Source: Bacteroidia bacterium
Lineage (GTDB): Bacteria; Bacteroidota; Bacteroidia; B-17B0; Aurantibacillaceae
Direction: 5' to 3'
Assembly (NCBI GenBank): GCA_016787895.1
Contig: JAEUTN010000002.1
Span: forward strand, 1 to 64,000
DNA length: 64,000 nt
In this document: positions 25,179 to 34,463 of the stretch, one piece after another
Layout of the letters: every line of letters begins with the position of its first letter
Position numbering within the stretch: position 1 is the stretch's first letter
The notes under the pieces: model-generated
Seen by the model: the letters and a program-made list of their open reading frames with translations, nothing else
The model's database searches: none
What the model was told of the DNA's origin: nothing
Made by a program: the position numbers and the translations under genes

Positions 25179-25604
25179 TCAGGATTCGTATGCGTTAATG
25201 CGTTCTCTCCACACGGCAGGAATTTCAATGCTTTGGTTATTTACATAATCCATGGCTACCAAAACGCCTGAAACCATTGCGCATTCGGTCCAGTTGCCGT
25301 TGTGTTTTTTCAGAATTTCATTTTTAAGAGACAGACTTTTGCTGCCAAGGTATGTCACTTTTGTAAAACAGTACACCTCATCGTTAAGATGGATGGGCGT
25401 GAAATAGTCAACTTCAATGTGTGCAAGCACAAAGCCATGTTTGTCCCAATCAATCACCTCACCGAGCACCTCGTTAAAATACTTAACCCTGCCGAGTTCG
25501 CAATAACTCAAATAACAGGCATTGTTTACGTGGTTTAAGCGGTCGATATCCACAAACCTTACCTGTATGGTGGTCATGTGTTTATAATCCTTGAATTTTA
25601 TCAT
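25179..25604 (-). CDS. Acyl-CoA thioesterase, 4HBT (YbgC-like) family
   Basis: The 141-residue hotdog-fold protein hydrolyses acyl-CoA thioesters; its chain-length preference is unknown. The catalytic segment is RFVDIDRLNHVNNACYLSYC with Asp and His-Val-Asn in the usual order, followed by ELGRVKYFNEVLG and a beta-rich body. ATG overlaps the stop of the polyprenyl synthase gene by four bases (ATGA), so it is third in an rmlA-polyprenyl synthase-thioesterase run. Confidence 0.88.
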   Translation of the reverse strand: MIKFKDYKHMTTIQVRFVDIDRLNHVNNACYLSYCELGRVKYFNEVLGEVIDWDKHGFVLAHIEVDYFTPIHLNDEVYCFTKVTYLGSKSLSLKNEILKKHNGNWTECAMVSGVLVAMDYVNNQSIEIPAVWRERINAYES

Positions 25605-26587
25605 ACCTCTCGTTTAAGCAATTGGGCAGCGAATTGCTGCAATTGTTTTTTCTTGTCAGAATCAGCTTTTACTTTATCCAGTGAAGCCAGCGCTTGATTT
25701 GTGTAAGCATCAGCCTGTGCTTCACATTCGGCTTTGATGTTCAGTATCTTGTAAATGTCAAGCATGCGACTGATTTTTTCATGACCTTGATCGCCCGGCA
25801 TTTGAAGTATAGAAACAATCTCTTTTTTTTGAACCTCATTTGCCAGATCCAATGCCTTTAATAACAAAAAGGTTTTTTTATTCGAGAGGATATCGCCTCC
25901 CGGTTGTTTACCAAAGGATTCTGCGTTGGGAGCGAAGGCATCCAGCAAATCGTCGAGCAGTTGAAAAGCTATGCCGAGGTTCATGCCAAAGTCGTACAAG
26001 TGCTGCTGATTTTCAGGACCGGCCTGTGCGTTAATGGCGCCCATTTGTAAACTGCAGCCAAGCAATACGGCGGTTTTACAGCGTATCATGTGAATGTAAT
26101 CCTCAATACGAACTGAAGTCTGCGTTTCAAAATTCATGTCCAATTGTTGTCCTTCGCACACTTCCATGGCTGTTTTGCACATCAATGCGCTCAATTGCAT
26201 GGCTTCTTCTTTGGGGTAATGCTGCAAAACCTGCAGGCTTTTTACCAATAACGCGTCGCCGCTTAAAATGGCAATGTTACGGTTCCACTTCAGGTGCACG
26301 GTTGGCTGATTTCTGCGTAAGGGTGCCTCGTCCAGAATATCATCGTGTATTAAGGAGAAATTATGAAAGAGTTCAACCGACAGGGCAGAGTTTAGCGCCG
26401 CCTGCGTGTCTTTTCCCAGCAAATCACAGGCCATCAGGGCCAGGAGTGGGCGCAGTCGTTTGCCTCCCAATGAAAGAATGTAGGAACAGGGTTGGTAAAG
26501 TTCTGAAGGTCTACCCGAATCCAGTTCACTGCTGAATTTCCGGAGATGATCGGAAAACAAAAGGCTAAGCTGTTCGAACTGTTTCAC
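25601..26587 (-). CDS. Polyprenyl diphosphate synthase
   Basis: The enzyme extends allylic diphosphates with isopentenyl diphosphate, for quinone side chains or cell-wall lipid carriers. The 328-residue protein shows GGKRLRPLLALMACD, the first Asp-rich motif DDILDEAPLRRNQPT, KTAVLLGCSLQMGA, and the second Asp-rich motif FQLLDDLLDAF, all in the trans-prenyltransferase order. Product length cannot be read securely. The start is GTG at 26587; no ATG fits better. It begins 9 bases after the rmlA stop. Confidence 0.92.
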   Translation of the reverse strand: MKQFEQLSLLFSDHLRKFSSELDSGRPSELYQPCSYILSLGGKRLRPLLALMACDLLGKDTQAALNSALSVELFHNFSLIHDDILDEAPLRRNQPTVHLKWNRNIAILSGDALLVKSLQVLQHYPKEEAMQLSALMCKTAMEVCEGQQLDMNFETQTSVRIEDYIHMIRCKTAVLLGCSLQMGAINAQAGPENQQHLYDFGMNLGIAFQLLDDLLDAFAPNAESFGKQPGGDILSNKKTFLLLKALDLANEVQKKEIVSILQMPGDQGHEKISRMLDIYKILNIKAECEAQADAYTNQALASLDKVKADSDKKKQLQQFAAQLLKREV

Positions 26588-26596
26588 AAAAACTTG

Positions 26597-27463
26597 TTAT
26601 GCATTTTTTGCCACTTCGATGAGGTAGGTGCCATAGCCGCTTTTAGTAAGGCCTTTGGCGGTTTCCAGCAATTGTTCCTTATTGATGAACCCCATATTGA
26701 ACGCCACCTCCTCAATGCAGCCGATTTTCAGCCCCTGCCTTTCTTCAATCACCTGTACAAATTGTCCGGCTTGCATAAGAGAATGAAAAGTGCCGGTATC
26801 CAGCCAGGCTGTGCCGCGATCCATGATGGAAACCCTCAGTTTGCCCCGCTTTAAATATTCTTTGTTTACGTCGGTTATTTCGTATTCACCCCTTGGACTT
26901 GGCTTTAAGGTTTTAGCAATTTCTACCACGGAGTTATCGTAAAAATACAAACCCGGCACCGCATAATTGGACTTGGGGTGTTGTGGTTTTTCTTCAATGG
27001 AAATCACTTTGTCATCCTTATCAAATTCAACAACACCATAGCGTTCGGGGTCACTCACGTGATATGCAAACACCACACCTCCATCGGGATCATTTATTTT
27101 TTGGAGATTACCTCCCAGTCCTACACCATAAAAAATGTTGTCGCCCAATATTAAAGCCACCTTATCCTTTCCGATGAATTTTTCGCCTATGACAAAAGCC
27201 TGGGCCAGACCATTGGGGATTTCCTGTACCGCGTAACTGAATTTACAACCCAATTGTTTGCCGTCGCCCAACAAACGCTCGAAATTCGGCAGGTCGTGAG
27301 GCGTTGAAATAATGAGCACTTCACGGATACCTGACATCATGAGCACCGAGAGGGGGTAATAAATCATGGGTTTGTCGTAAATCGGCATCATTTGTTTGCT
27401 CATGGCCAGGGTAAGCGGGTGCAGGCGTGTGCCGGAACCGCCGGCAAGTATAATTCCTTTCAT
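26597..27463 (-). CDS. rfbA: Glucose-1-phosphate thymidylyltransferase
   Basis: RfbA (RmlA) makes dTDP-glucose from glucose-1-phosphate and dTTP, the first step to dTDP-rhamnose and other surface sugars. The 288-residue protein begins [18 protein letters not shown] (nucleotide-binding loop) and has [29 protein letters not shown] (metal Asp), [20 protein letters not shown] and [10 protein letters not shown], all diagnostic. Other rml genes are absent here, so the pathway is split across the genome. It heads the minus-strand unit with the prenyl synthase. Confidence 0.95.
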   Translation of the reverse strand: MKGIILAGGSGTRLHPLTLAMSKQMMPIYDKPMIYYPLSVLMMSGIREVLIISTPHDLPNFERLLGDGKQLGCKFSYAVQEIPNGLAQAFVIGEKFIGKDKVALILGDNIFYGVGLGGNLQKINDPDGGVVFAYHVSDPERYGVVEFDKDDKVISIEEKPQHPKSNYAVPGLYFYDNSVVEIAKTLKPSPRGEYEITDVNKEYLKRGKLRVSIMDRGTAWLDTGTFHSLMQAGQFVQVIEERQGLKIGCIEEVAFNMGFINKEQLLETAKGLTKSGYGTYLIEVAKNA

Positions 27464-27787
27464 GGTTCGTGGATTAGAAGTAAAACTGTATCAGGCCGTA
27501 AAAATGCAAAATTTAAACGATTTACAGTCCCGGTGAACTAAACTCCAGGCTCTTATTCGATTGCCATGAAGAGGAAACTGAGCCATCATTTTTTAAGTCT
27601 TAAAAGGTTTTGCCTGCTTTTTGCCCCTGGCATTGAGTAAATGGGGGGATTGAATTAGTGAATTTGGCCTTGAATTGCCAGTGAATACGTAAATTTGAGG
27701 CAGATGAACTGAAGGATCTGTAGAATCCAAGACAAAGGAAAAATAAGGCAAAATATTTAGAAGAATTCCCTTGTGACCTTGAAAAAT
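27464..27787. other. Intergenic region between rfbA and the type B cargo gene
   Basis: About 320 bases without a supported gene. It holds the plus-strand promoter at 27670-27697. Facing rfbA there is only an imperfect box (TAAATTTTG near 27504-27512, minus strand). I see no tRNA, terminator with a T-run, or conserved RNA element. Confidence 0.6.
27670..27697 (+). promoter_or_regulatory. Promoter of the type B cargo gene
   Basis: TTG (27670-27672) and TAAATTTG (27690-27697) are separated by 17 bases, close to the Bacteroidota -33/-7 arrangement. The predicted start near 27702 leaves a leader of about 85 nt. Confidence 0.6.
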
Positions 27788-30724
27788 ATGCGAAAAACCC
27801 TTAGTTTTAACATTTGGATGAATAAAACTTTACATAAGCATACAGGAAATCACTTTACCGGCCGTATTGGCTTGTTATTACTGGTGATTTTCCTTGGTTT
27901 AAATGGTTTAAGAGCTCAGTTAACAGTACCCGATTACACCGCCTGTCCTAACCAGCCATTGGTGGTTTGCGGAACCTGGAATAACGTGAGCAACATTACC
28001 TACACGCTGAATCCCGGCGGAACCATTCAGCTATCCAACCCTTGCTTTTCTATTACGACTCCAACTGTAACCACCGTTTATACCATGTGCGCGGTGGGTT
28101 CATCCCTGGGTTTACCAACCAATTCATGCGACGCTTTCACCGTTTATATTAATGTACCACCACCACTCGTTATCAACCATCAGGGCGATTATTGCCACGG
28201 TGATAATGCTGTGTTAACAGCTCCTGTGGGTGGGGTGAGTTACACCGTAGCCGGACCTCCGGGTGTTGCCAACATGGTGTCTCCTTCAAACGTAATTACG
28301 ATTCCAAATTTGTCTTCGGTACCATATACCGGAACCTACACTGTAAGTACAATTCTAAATGGTTGTTTGTCTACAGGAGTTACACAAATCAACGTGGCGC
28401 CCAACCACCAAATTGCGGTTAGCTCTCCAAGCTCGGTGTGTTTGGGTGGGGTTGTAAACCTAACCGCGGCCATGCCAACCGCAACGGCATACACCTGGAC
28501 AGGACCGCTTAATTATTACGTGACTACACCGGGATTCCCTCCGGCACAGGTAACCTGCAGTTCGGTGAATACTGGAGGAGTTTATTCGGTTTTCGCTGAT
28601 ATTGTTTTTAATAGTATTACTTGTCCGCGCACCGCCACCACAAGCATTTCTGTGGTGCAAACCAGTCCCATCAATGCTTCCGCGGCTCCGTCCAAAACGG
28701 TTTGTGAAGGCACCAATGTGAACCTCACGGCCGCCGTTTCAGGCCAGGCCCAGGGATTTACTTGGTTAGGTCCTCAGGGCTACAGTTCTTCGCTTCAAAA
28801 TCCGGTGCTTTCGGCAATTATTCCAAACATGGCGGGATCGTATTCGGTTACGGCCTTGTTTTTTAACTCTTCAATAACCTGTACTACTTCAGCGGTGGTG
28901 GATGTTGTGGTTGTTGGCATATCGCAGCCTCTGGTTTCCTCTACCTCCGATATTTGTCAGGGGAATACAGCAACGCTTTCTGTGAACGCTTCAAATCCTT
29001 CCAGCACACCAACCTACAGCTGGTCGGGACCCAACAATTTTTCGGCAGGTAACGTATCTTTTATTTCTATACCTCAGATTCAACCCAATCAGGCAGGCAT
29101 CTATTTTGTATATGCCATGTTTAATAACAACAACACCACACAGCTGGTTTGCACCACGTCCAAATCCGTTCAAATTAATGTGGTGACCATTAACTCCATT
29201 TCAGTGATTCCTCCCGGTCAGGTATGTCAGCCAAACAATGCCAATCTTCAAGCCAACGCTATTGGAGCCAGCAGTTATGTTTGGGTGGGGCCGAACGGTT
29301 TTGGACCTGTGCCTTCTGCCAACGCCATCGTGTATTATCCAACACCTGCCGCATCCGGAATTTACACGGTAACCGCTTTCTTCACCAGTGGAGTAACCTG
29401 TTCCAACACGGCTGTGGTTTCTCTGACCGTTAACCCGCTTTTAAATTTCACACTTAGTCCATATCAGGTAATTTGTTATAACAATCCACTTATTATTAAC
29501 GGGCCTTCGGGAGGAACCTCCTATTCGTGGACAAGCTCTAGCGGATACGCTTCCAATACACAGAACGTTAACGTTCCATCCGCCCAGCCCAACCTTTCAG
29601 GAACCTATACTTTAAATGTAGCCTTAGGACCTTGTGTAACAACGGGTACTTCGTTGGTTGAAGTGCTTACTCCGATTCAGTTTACCCTGACCCCGAACAG
29701 CAGAACAATTTGCAGGGGAGATACTGTTATACTGGAAGGTGGTGTTACCGGTGGAAGTCAGAATTATGGCTACACCTGGAATCCTTCCATTTATCTCGGG
29801 TCATCAAACGGAAGCGTTCAGGTGGGTGTTCCTCTGGGAACAACGATTTACAACCTCATTGCCTGGGACAATGCCCAGGGTTGTTCAAGCTATTCAGTTG
29901 TACACTCTTTTTCTGTAATTGTGAATCAACCTCCTGTTCCAAACCTGCAGTTGGATAAATCAGAAGGTTGTGCGCCTCTTTGTTTGCTTTACGATACGCA
30001 ATCGCAGGACAGCACTGAAATTGCCACCTTTAATTTTGGCGGGTTGGATGTGTTCCAAAGTGATTCGGCCTTCTACAAATGCCTGGATGTTCCGGGATCC
30101 TATACCTTGGAAATTACATCTCTTGGCAAAAATGGTTGTACCGGGGTATATACCTATCCTTATCCATTGGTGGTTCATCCCAATCCGGGCACCTCGATTT
30201 TTTGGGAACCTGAATCCCCTACGGTTACCGACAATATTACCTTAAATACCACTAATGACGTGAATCCGGTGATGTATACCTGGCTGATTGCCAATCAGGC
30301 ACTAAGCGGATACGATACCACCAATCAGGTAACACCCATGGTGAATTACGATGTAGCAGGCAGTTATCCGGTTTACGTCATCACCAAAACGGATAAAGAT
30401 TGTATGGATACCGTAAGCCGTGTGATCAAGGTAAGAGACGATTACAATGTTTACATTCCGAATACTTTTACACCTAACAACGATGGCCTGAACGATGTGT
30501 TTATGGTTGTTGGAACCGGTTTTAAAGAAGAGGGTTTTGTGATGGAAATTACCGACAGATGGGGCACCTTGGTGTACACCACCAATGACGTAACCAAAGG
30601 CTGGGATGGAACCGTGGATGGAAAAATTGGAAACGATGGCACTTATATATACAAGATTAAAGCGGTAGGGGCCAACAATGAAGGACGGAAAGAATACGTA
30701 GGCTACGTCAACATCATTAAATAG
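27788..30724 (+). CDS. Large secreted adhesin-like protein with T9SS type B sorting domain
   Basis: About 978 residues with a signal peptide (GRIGLLLLVIFLGLNGLRAQ). The body is a row of roughly eight Ig-like modules of 80-90 residues, each starting with a Cys-containing strand (VCLGGVVNLTA, VCEGTNVNLTA, ICQGNTATLSV) and a Trp-Gly-Pro motif (YTWTGP, FTWLGP, YSWSGP). A PKD-like module follows near residue 730 (GCAPLCLLYDTQS). The last 90 residues are a gliding-motility-associated type B sorting domain: YIPNTFTPNNDGLNDVF, ITDRWGTLVY, GWDGTVDG, GTYIYKIKA. It should be exported by the T9SS and serve in surface contact. Starts at GTG 27773 or ATG 27818 are possible alternatives. Confidence 0.88.
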   Translation: MRKTLSFNIWMNKTLHKHTGNHFTGRIGLLLLVIFLGLNGLRAQLTVPDYTACPNQPLVVCGTWNNVSNITYTLNPGGTIQLSNPCFSITTPTVTTVYTMCAVGSSLGLPTNSCDAFTVYINVPPPLVINHQGDYCHGDNAVLTAPVGGVSYTVAGPPGVANMVSPSNVITIPNLSSVPYTGTYTVSTILNGCLSTGVTQINVAPNHQIAVSSPSSVCLGGVVNLTAAMPTATAYTWTGPLNYYVTTPGFPPAQVTCSSVNTGGVYSVFADIVFNSITCPRTATTSISVVQTSPINASAAPSKTVCEGTNVNLTAAVSGQAQGFTWLGPQGYSSSLQNPVLSAIIPNMAGSYSVTALFFNSSITCTTSAVVDVVVVGISQPLVSSTSDICQGNTATLSVNASNPSSTPTYSWSGPNNFSAGNVSFISIPQIQPNQAGIYFVYAMFNNNNTTQLVCTTSKSVQINVVTINSISVIPPGQVCQPNNANLQANAIGASSYVWVGPNGFGPVPSANAIVYYPTPAASGIYTVTAFFTSGVTCSNTAVVSLTVNPLLNFTLSPYQVICYNNPLIINGPSGGTSYSWTSSSGYASNTQNVNVPSAQPNLSGTYTLNVALGPCVTTGTSLVEVLTPIQFTLTPNSRTICRGDTVILEGGVTGGSQNYGYTWNPSIYLGSSNGSVQVGVPLGTTIYNLIAWDNAQGCSSYSVVHSFSVIVNQPPVPNLQLDKSEGCAPLCLLYDTQSQDSTEIATFNFGGLDVFQSDSAFYKCLDVPGSYTLEITSLGKNGCTGVYTYPYPLVVHPNPGTSIFWEPESPTVTDNITLNTTNDVNPVMYTWLIANQALSGYDTTNQVTPMVNYDVAGSYPVYVITKTDKDCMDTVSRVIKVRDDYNVYIPNTFTPNNDGLNDVFMVVGTGFKEEGFVMEITDRWGTLVYTTNDVTKGWDGTVDGKIGNDGTYIYKIKAVGANNEGRKEYVGYVNIIK

Positions 30725-30746
30725 AATCACTTAAAAACTTTTAATA

Positions 30747-30778
30747 AATCCTCCCGGCAAACCAACGGGGGGATTTTT
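30747..30778 (+). terminator. Terminator after the type B cargo gene
   Basis: AAATCCTCCC pairs with GGGGGGATTTTT around an AAACC-type loop, ending in a T-run, 23 bases after the stop codon. It separates the cargo gene from thyA. Confidence 0.8.
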
Positions 30779-30810
30779 ACTTTTAGATGCATAGCAAACC
30801 TGGTTATTAA

Positions 30811-31605
30811 ATGAAACAGTACCACGATCTGATGAAACATGTGCTTGAACAGGGCACAAAAAAAACCGACCGCACCGGCACCGGCACCTTAAGTGTGTTT
30901 GGGTACCAGATGAGGTTTAACCTTCAGGATGGTTTTCCTCTTCTCACAACAAAAAAATTGCATACCAAAAGTATCATTCACGAACTTCTGTGGTTTTTAA
31001 AAGGGGAGACCAACATACGTTACCTGAAAGAAAACGGAGTCAGCATTTGGGATGAATGGGCAGATGAGCAGGGAAACCTGGGTCCGGTTTATGGTTATCA
31101 ATGGAGAAGCTGGCCAGGCCCGGACGGTAAACACATTGATCAAATCTCCAAGGTGATAGAGATGATAAAAAAAAATCCGGATTCCCGGCGTTTAATCGTC
31201 AGTGCCTGGAACGTGGCCGACATCGATCAGATGAAACTTCCACCCTGCCATGCCTTTTTTCAATTTTATGTTGCCGATAACAAACTGAGCTGTCAGCTGT
31301 ATCAGCGCAGTGCCGATATTTTTTTGGGTGTGCCTTTTAATATCGCTTCCTACGCTTTGTTGAACCTGATGGTGGCACAGGTTTGTGGCCTTGAGCCCGG
31401 AGAATTTGTGCACACACTTGGCGATGCCCACCTGTATACCAATCATCTGGATCAGGCCAAACTCCAGTTAAGCCGCGATTTCAGAGCATTACCAAAAATG
31501 AAGATCAACCCTGAAGTGAAGTCCATATTTGATTTTAAGTTCGGGGATTTTGAATTGCAGAATTACGACCCTCATCCTCACATTAAGGCACCAGTAGCGG
31601 TTTAA
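30811..31605 (+). CDS. thyA: Thymidylate synthase
   Basis: ThyA makes dTMP from dUMP with methylene-tetrahydrofolate. The 264-residue length and the position of the nucleophile Cys146 in [12 protein letters not shown] equal those of the E. coli enzyme. Other landmarks are [54 protein letters not shown] and the C-terminal IKAPVAV that closes the site. No dihydrofolate reductase gene follows, as is common elsewhere; instead a cyclase-family gene begins 3 bases after the stop. Confidence 0.97.
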   Translation: MKQYHDLMKHVLEQGTKKTDRTGTGTLSVFGYQMRFNLQDGFPLLTTKKLHTKSIIHELLWFLKGETNIRYLKENGVSIWDEWADEQGNLGPVYGYQWRSWPGPDGKHIDQISKVIEMIKKNPDSRRLIVSAWNVADIDQMKLPPCHAFFQFYVADNKLSCQLYQRSADIFLGVPFNIASYALLNLMVAQVCGLEPGEFVHTLGDAHLYTNHLDQAKLQLSRDFRALPKMKINPEVKSIFDFKFGDFELQNYDPHPHIKAPVAV

Positions 31606-31608
31606 AAA

Positions 31609-32361
31609 ATGATAGCTACGATCTTTCATTCCGGCAAAGAATACAGGGTGGATTTTTTTAAACCCATCGATATTTCCATGCCTTTAAGCACGGATGAGAA
31701 CAGCACAAGGGCCTGGTATCAGGACGCCATAAAAATGGAGCCCGTGAGAATGGGCAATTGGGTTGGTGACGTTAACGAAGGAGGATCTGTAAATTTCAGG
31801 ACCATCACTTTCAATCCTCATGCCCATGGAACGCATACCGAATGCGTGGGTCATATCAGCAAAGAGTTTTACTCAGTGAACCAGAATCTGAAACGTTTCT
31901 TTTTTATCGCCGAATTAATTACCATTTTACCGGAGGCGCTTGAGAATGGCGATTTTGTTATTAGCAGGAAAAATCTGGAATCAGCGCTCGACAAGGACTC
32001 AAAAGCCGAAGCCATCATCATTCGTACACTGGGCAACGGCCCCGGTAAATTACATACGAATTACAGCAACACCAACCCTCCGTATTTGTTGAAGGAAGCG
32101 ATAGACGTACTGAATGCAAGAGGTATTCTGCATCTGCTGATTGATATGCCGAGCATTGACCGTGAATCGGATGGAGGAAAACTGGAGGCTCACCATGCGT
32201 TTTGGCACTACCCCATAAACACACGTCTTGAAAAAACCATTACGGAAATGATTTATGTTCCGAATGAGGTGAACGATGGATTGTATTTGCTTAACCTGCA
32301 AATCGCTCCGTTTGAAAACGATGCCAGTCCAAGCAAGCCCGTATTGTATAAGGTCTACTAA
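31609..32361 (+). CDS. Cyclase-family (kynurenine formamidase-like) hydrolase
   Basis: The 250-residue protein belongs to the metal-dependent cyclase family (PF04199 type), which includes bacterial kynurenine formamidases and polyketide cyclases. The diagnostic motif is HAHGTHTEC (about residues 68-76), with HxGTHxE in place of the more usual HxGTHxD, then LIDMPSIDRESDGG and a later EAHHAFW with another metal-binding His. The substrate is not known. Its ATG is 3 bases past thyA, so the two are cotranscribed, though no shared pathway is obvious. Confidence 0.83.
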   Translation: MIATIFHSGKEYRVDFFKPIDISMPLSTDENSTRAWYQDAIKMEPVRMGNWVGDVNEGGSVNFRTITFNPHAHGTHTECVGHISKEFYSVNQNLKRFFFIAELITILPEALENGDFVISRKNLESALDKDSKAEAIIIRTLGNGPGKLHTNYSNTNPPYLLKEAIDVLNARGILHLLIDMPSIDRESDGGKLEAHHAFWHYPINTRLEKTITEMIYVPNEVNDGLYLLNLQIAPFENDASPSKPVLYKVY

Positions 32362-32364
32362 ATC

Positions 32365-32382
32365 CGGCTTGGTTTGAAGCCG
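32365..32382. other. Small hairpin between convergent genes
   Basis: CGGCTT and AAGCCG pair around GGTTTG, between the cyclase stop and the peroxidase stop. There is no T-run, so it is at best a weak shared terminator. Confidence 0.35.
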
Positions 32383-32395
32383 TATAAATCAAGGC

Positions 32396-33340
32396 TTATT
32401 TAGCGAAACGCTCATCACTCAGGCTGAGCAGAAAATTCTCCAGATCCTTTTTTTCTTCTTCTGTTAAACCAAGGGGCTGGCTAAGCAAGGTGTCGCGGTT
32501 GATGGCGTTGGCAATGAACTTATCCGGTTCATCATAGTAATCAATTACCTCGCGTAAGGTTTTATGCATGCCATTGTGCATGTATGGCGCCGTTTGCGCA
32601 ATGTTCCTGAGCCCCGGGATCTTAAAGGCTCCCAGGTCTTTTTTATTGCCTGTAATGGCGTAACGACCTGCATCGTTCAGGTCTTTTCCATTGTAAATTC
32701 CAATGTTTTTGAACTGGTCGCTGCCCGTGAAATCAACGCCAAAGTGGCAATCGAAACATTTGGCTTTGGTGTTGAACAGGTTAAGTCCGCGTTTAGCGCT
32801 TTCGCTGAAAAGGCTGGTGTCGGTTCCTTGCATGTATTTGTCAAAAGGCGAATTGTCAGTTTCCAGGGTGCGTTCATAGGCGGCAATGGCGCTCGCCAGC
32901 AAATCCTTCGATGGGGCTTTGCCATAAATACTATAAAAAGCGTTGCGGTAGGTTTCGTTTTCTTTCAGGCGTCGAATGGCAATGGACAGGGGAAGATCCA
33001 TTTCCACAGGATTTTGTATCGGGCCCAGGGCTTGTTCTTCAAGGGTTTCAGCCCGCCCATCCCAGAAATAAAAGTTTCGGTCGGTTTGATTCATGGCGCT
33101 TGGGGTGTTGCGCGAACCGGCTTGATTATAAACACCTATGCTTTTGGCTACGTTGTCGGCGAATGCAAATTCGGGTTTGTGGCAGGAGGCGCAGGTGATG
33201 GAATAATCACGCGACAAAATGCTGTCGAAAAATAATTTTTTACCCAATTCAATCTCTGAAAGGATTAATTCTTCGGGACCTGAACTACAAGCCGAAAGGA
33301 GCAAAACCGCCCCTAAACTTAAAGCAAAATGGTTCTTCAT
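32396..33340 (-). CDS. Di-heme cytochrome c peroxidase lipoprotein (MauG/CcpA family)
   Basis: These enzymes reduce hydrogen peroxide with electrons from small cytochromes in the periplasm. The 314-residue protein has a lipoprotein signal ending LLLSAC (Cys18), so it is membrane anchored. Two heme motifs are present, CASCH (50-54) and CFDCH (195-199). Typical stretches are ELGKKLFFDSILS, SRNTPSAMNQ, FYFWDGRAETLEEQA, PVEM and APYMHNGMHKTLREVIDYYD. It may instead be a MauG-like oxidase. Upstream the minus strand shows a near-consensus box TATATTTA. With the heptaheme lipoprotein it is the second c-type cytochrome of the window. Confidence 0.92.
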   Translation of the reverse strand: MKNHFALSLGAVLLLSACSSGPEELILSEIELGKKLFFDSILSRDYSITCASCHKPEFAFADNVAKSIGVYNQAGSRNTPSAMNQTDRNFYFWDGRAETLEEQALGPIQNPVEMDLPLSIAIRRLKENETYRNAFYSIYGKAPSKDLLASAIAAYERTLETDNSPFDKYMQGTDTSLFSESAKRGLNLFNTKAKCFDCHFGVDFTGSDQFKNIGIYNGKDLNDAGRYAITGNKKDLGAFKIPGLRNIAQTAPYMHNGMHKTLREVIDYYDEPDKFIANAINRDTLLSQPLGLTEEEKKDLENFLLSLSDERFAK

Positions 33341-33484
33341 GTGTGGTGTTTTGACCTGATAAATATAGCGGTTTTCTCATCCTTGTGAACAAATCCTTCT
33401 TTCCCGGGTTTGGATTCAGGAAAAAAAGAATACTTTTATCACTGTCACAATCCCTTAATTAGCCGCACTTGTAGTTATTGTCGC

Positions 33485-34459
33485 ATGGAGGAATCACAAG
33501 AGGAAGTATCCAAACCCAATTTACCGTTTCAAAATCTATTTCTCCTTTCCGGCCTTGTGAATGGTATGAATAAGTTCTGGATGTATGCCGGAACCCTGTT
33601 CTTTTTGATAATAGGTTATGTGGCTTTTCAATTCATTGGGTTTACACCTCTCATCGCCCGTTTGATATCGAGAGGCTATACCAGAACCGAAATTGAATCG
33701 AATCCCAATTTGTTATTTGATAGTTCCGTTCTTGGTTTGGATAAAAACCTGATCCTGGCCCTCGAACTGGGCATGTTTGTTTTTGCCTTTTTTGGCTTTT
33801 TCCTTGGTCTGAAGTTTTTGCATCAAAAAACGCTCTCAAGTGTGCTCACCGGTTTTGAAAAATTCAGAATGCCGCGGTTTGTGTTTGCCTTTGGACTATG
33901 GTCGGTATTGTTGTTGATTTTTTTAGCTATTAATTATGCAGTGAGTCCGGCCGAATTTACCTGGAATCCGGATTACCGTGGTTTGTTGATTTCGTTTGTG
34001 GTGCTTTGCCTGATGATGCCCGTTCAAACCGGTTTGGAAGAAGTGGTTTTCAGGGGGTATTTGCTGCAAGGATTGGCTTTACTTTTTAAAAATGGCATTT
34101 TTCCGCTTATACTTACTTCACTGGTTTTTGGATTGGCGCATATGAGCAATCCCGAGGTACAAAGGTTTGGCTGGCAAATCATGTTTCCCTATTACGTGTG
34201 TTTTGCATTTTTTATGGGGGCCATCACCCTTCTGGATGAAGGCCTTGAGTTGGCTTTTGGCATACATTTTGCAAACAACCTCGTGAGCAGCCTATTGATC
34301 AGCACGCCTAACTCTGTTATTAAAACCTATTCCTTCTTTGAAGTCAAATCCGAAAACCCCCAATTCGAAATGCTCAGCTGGAGTGTTATGGCTCTGCTTT
34401 CCTTTATGGTGTTTTCGAAAATGTATTCCTGGAAAAATTACCGTCTATTAATTAAATAA
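33485..34459 (+). CDS. CPBP-family intramembrane metalloprotease
   Basis: The 324-residue membrane protein has about seven to eight hydrophobic helices. The CPBP (CAAX protease/Rce1-like, 'Abi') motifs are present in order: GLEEVVFRGYLLQ (EExxxR), FGLAHMSNPE (FxxxH) and GIHFANNLVSSL (HxxxN). These residues form the glutamate-based intramembrane protease site. The target is unknown; bacterial members act in peptide-modification or immunity roles in some cases. I use ATG 33485; the frame is open further upstream to a TTG at 33410, but that part lacks conservation-like features. The M61 peptidase gene begins 4 bases after the stop. Confidence 0.88.
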   Translation: MEESQEEVSKPNLPFQNLFLLSGLVNGMNKFWMYAGTLFFLIIGYVAFQFIGFTPLIARLISRGYTRTEIESNPNLLFDSSVLGLDKNLILALELGMFVFAFFGFFLGLKFLHQKTLSSVLTGFEKFRMPRFVFAFGLWSVLLLIFLAINYAVSPAEFTWNPDYRGLLISFVVLCLMMPVQTGLEEVVFRGYLLQGLALLFKNGIFPLILTSLVFGLAHMSNPEVQRFGWQIMFPYYVCFAFFMGAITLLDEGLELAFGIHFANNLVSSLLISTPNSVIKTYSFFEVKSENPQFEMLSWSVMALLSFMVFSKMYSWKNYRLLIK

Positions 34460-34463
34460 CCCT

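Noticed and set aside
30302-30730. 142-codon antisense frame at the end of the type B cargo gene
   Set aside because: It covers the conserved sorting domain coded on the other strand.
32564-33235. 223-codon plus-strand frame opposite the di-heme peroxidase gene
   Set aside because: It is the antisense shadow of a clear cytochrome gene; no motif or promoter supports it.
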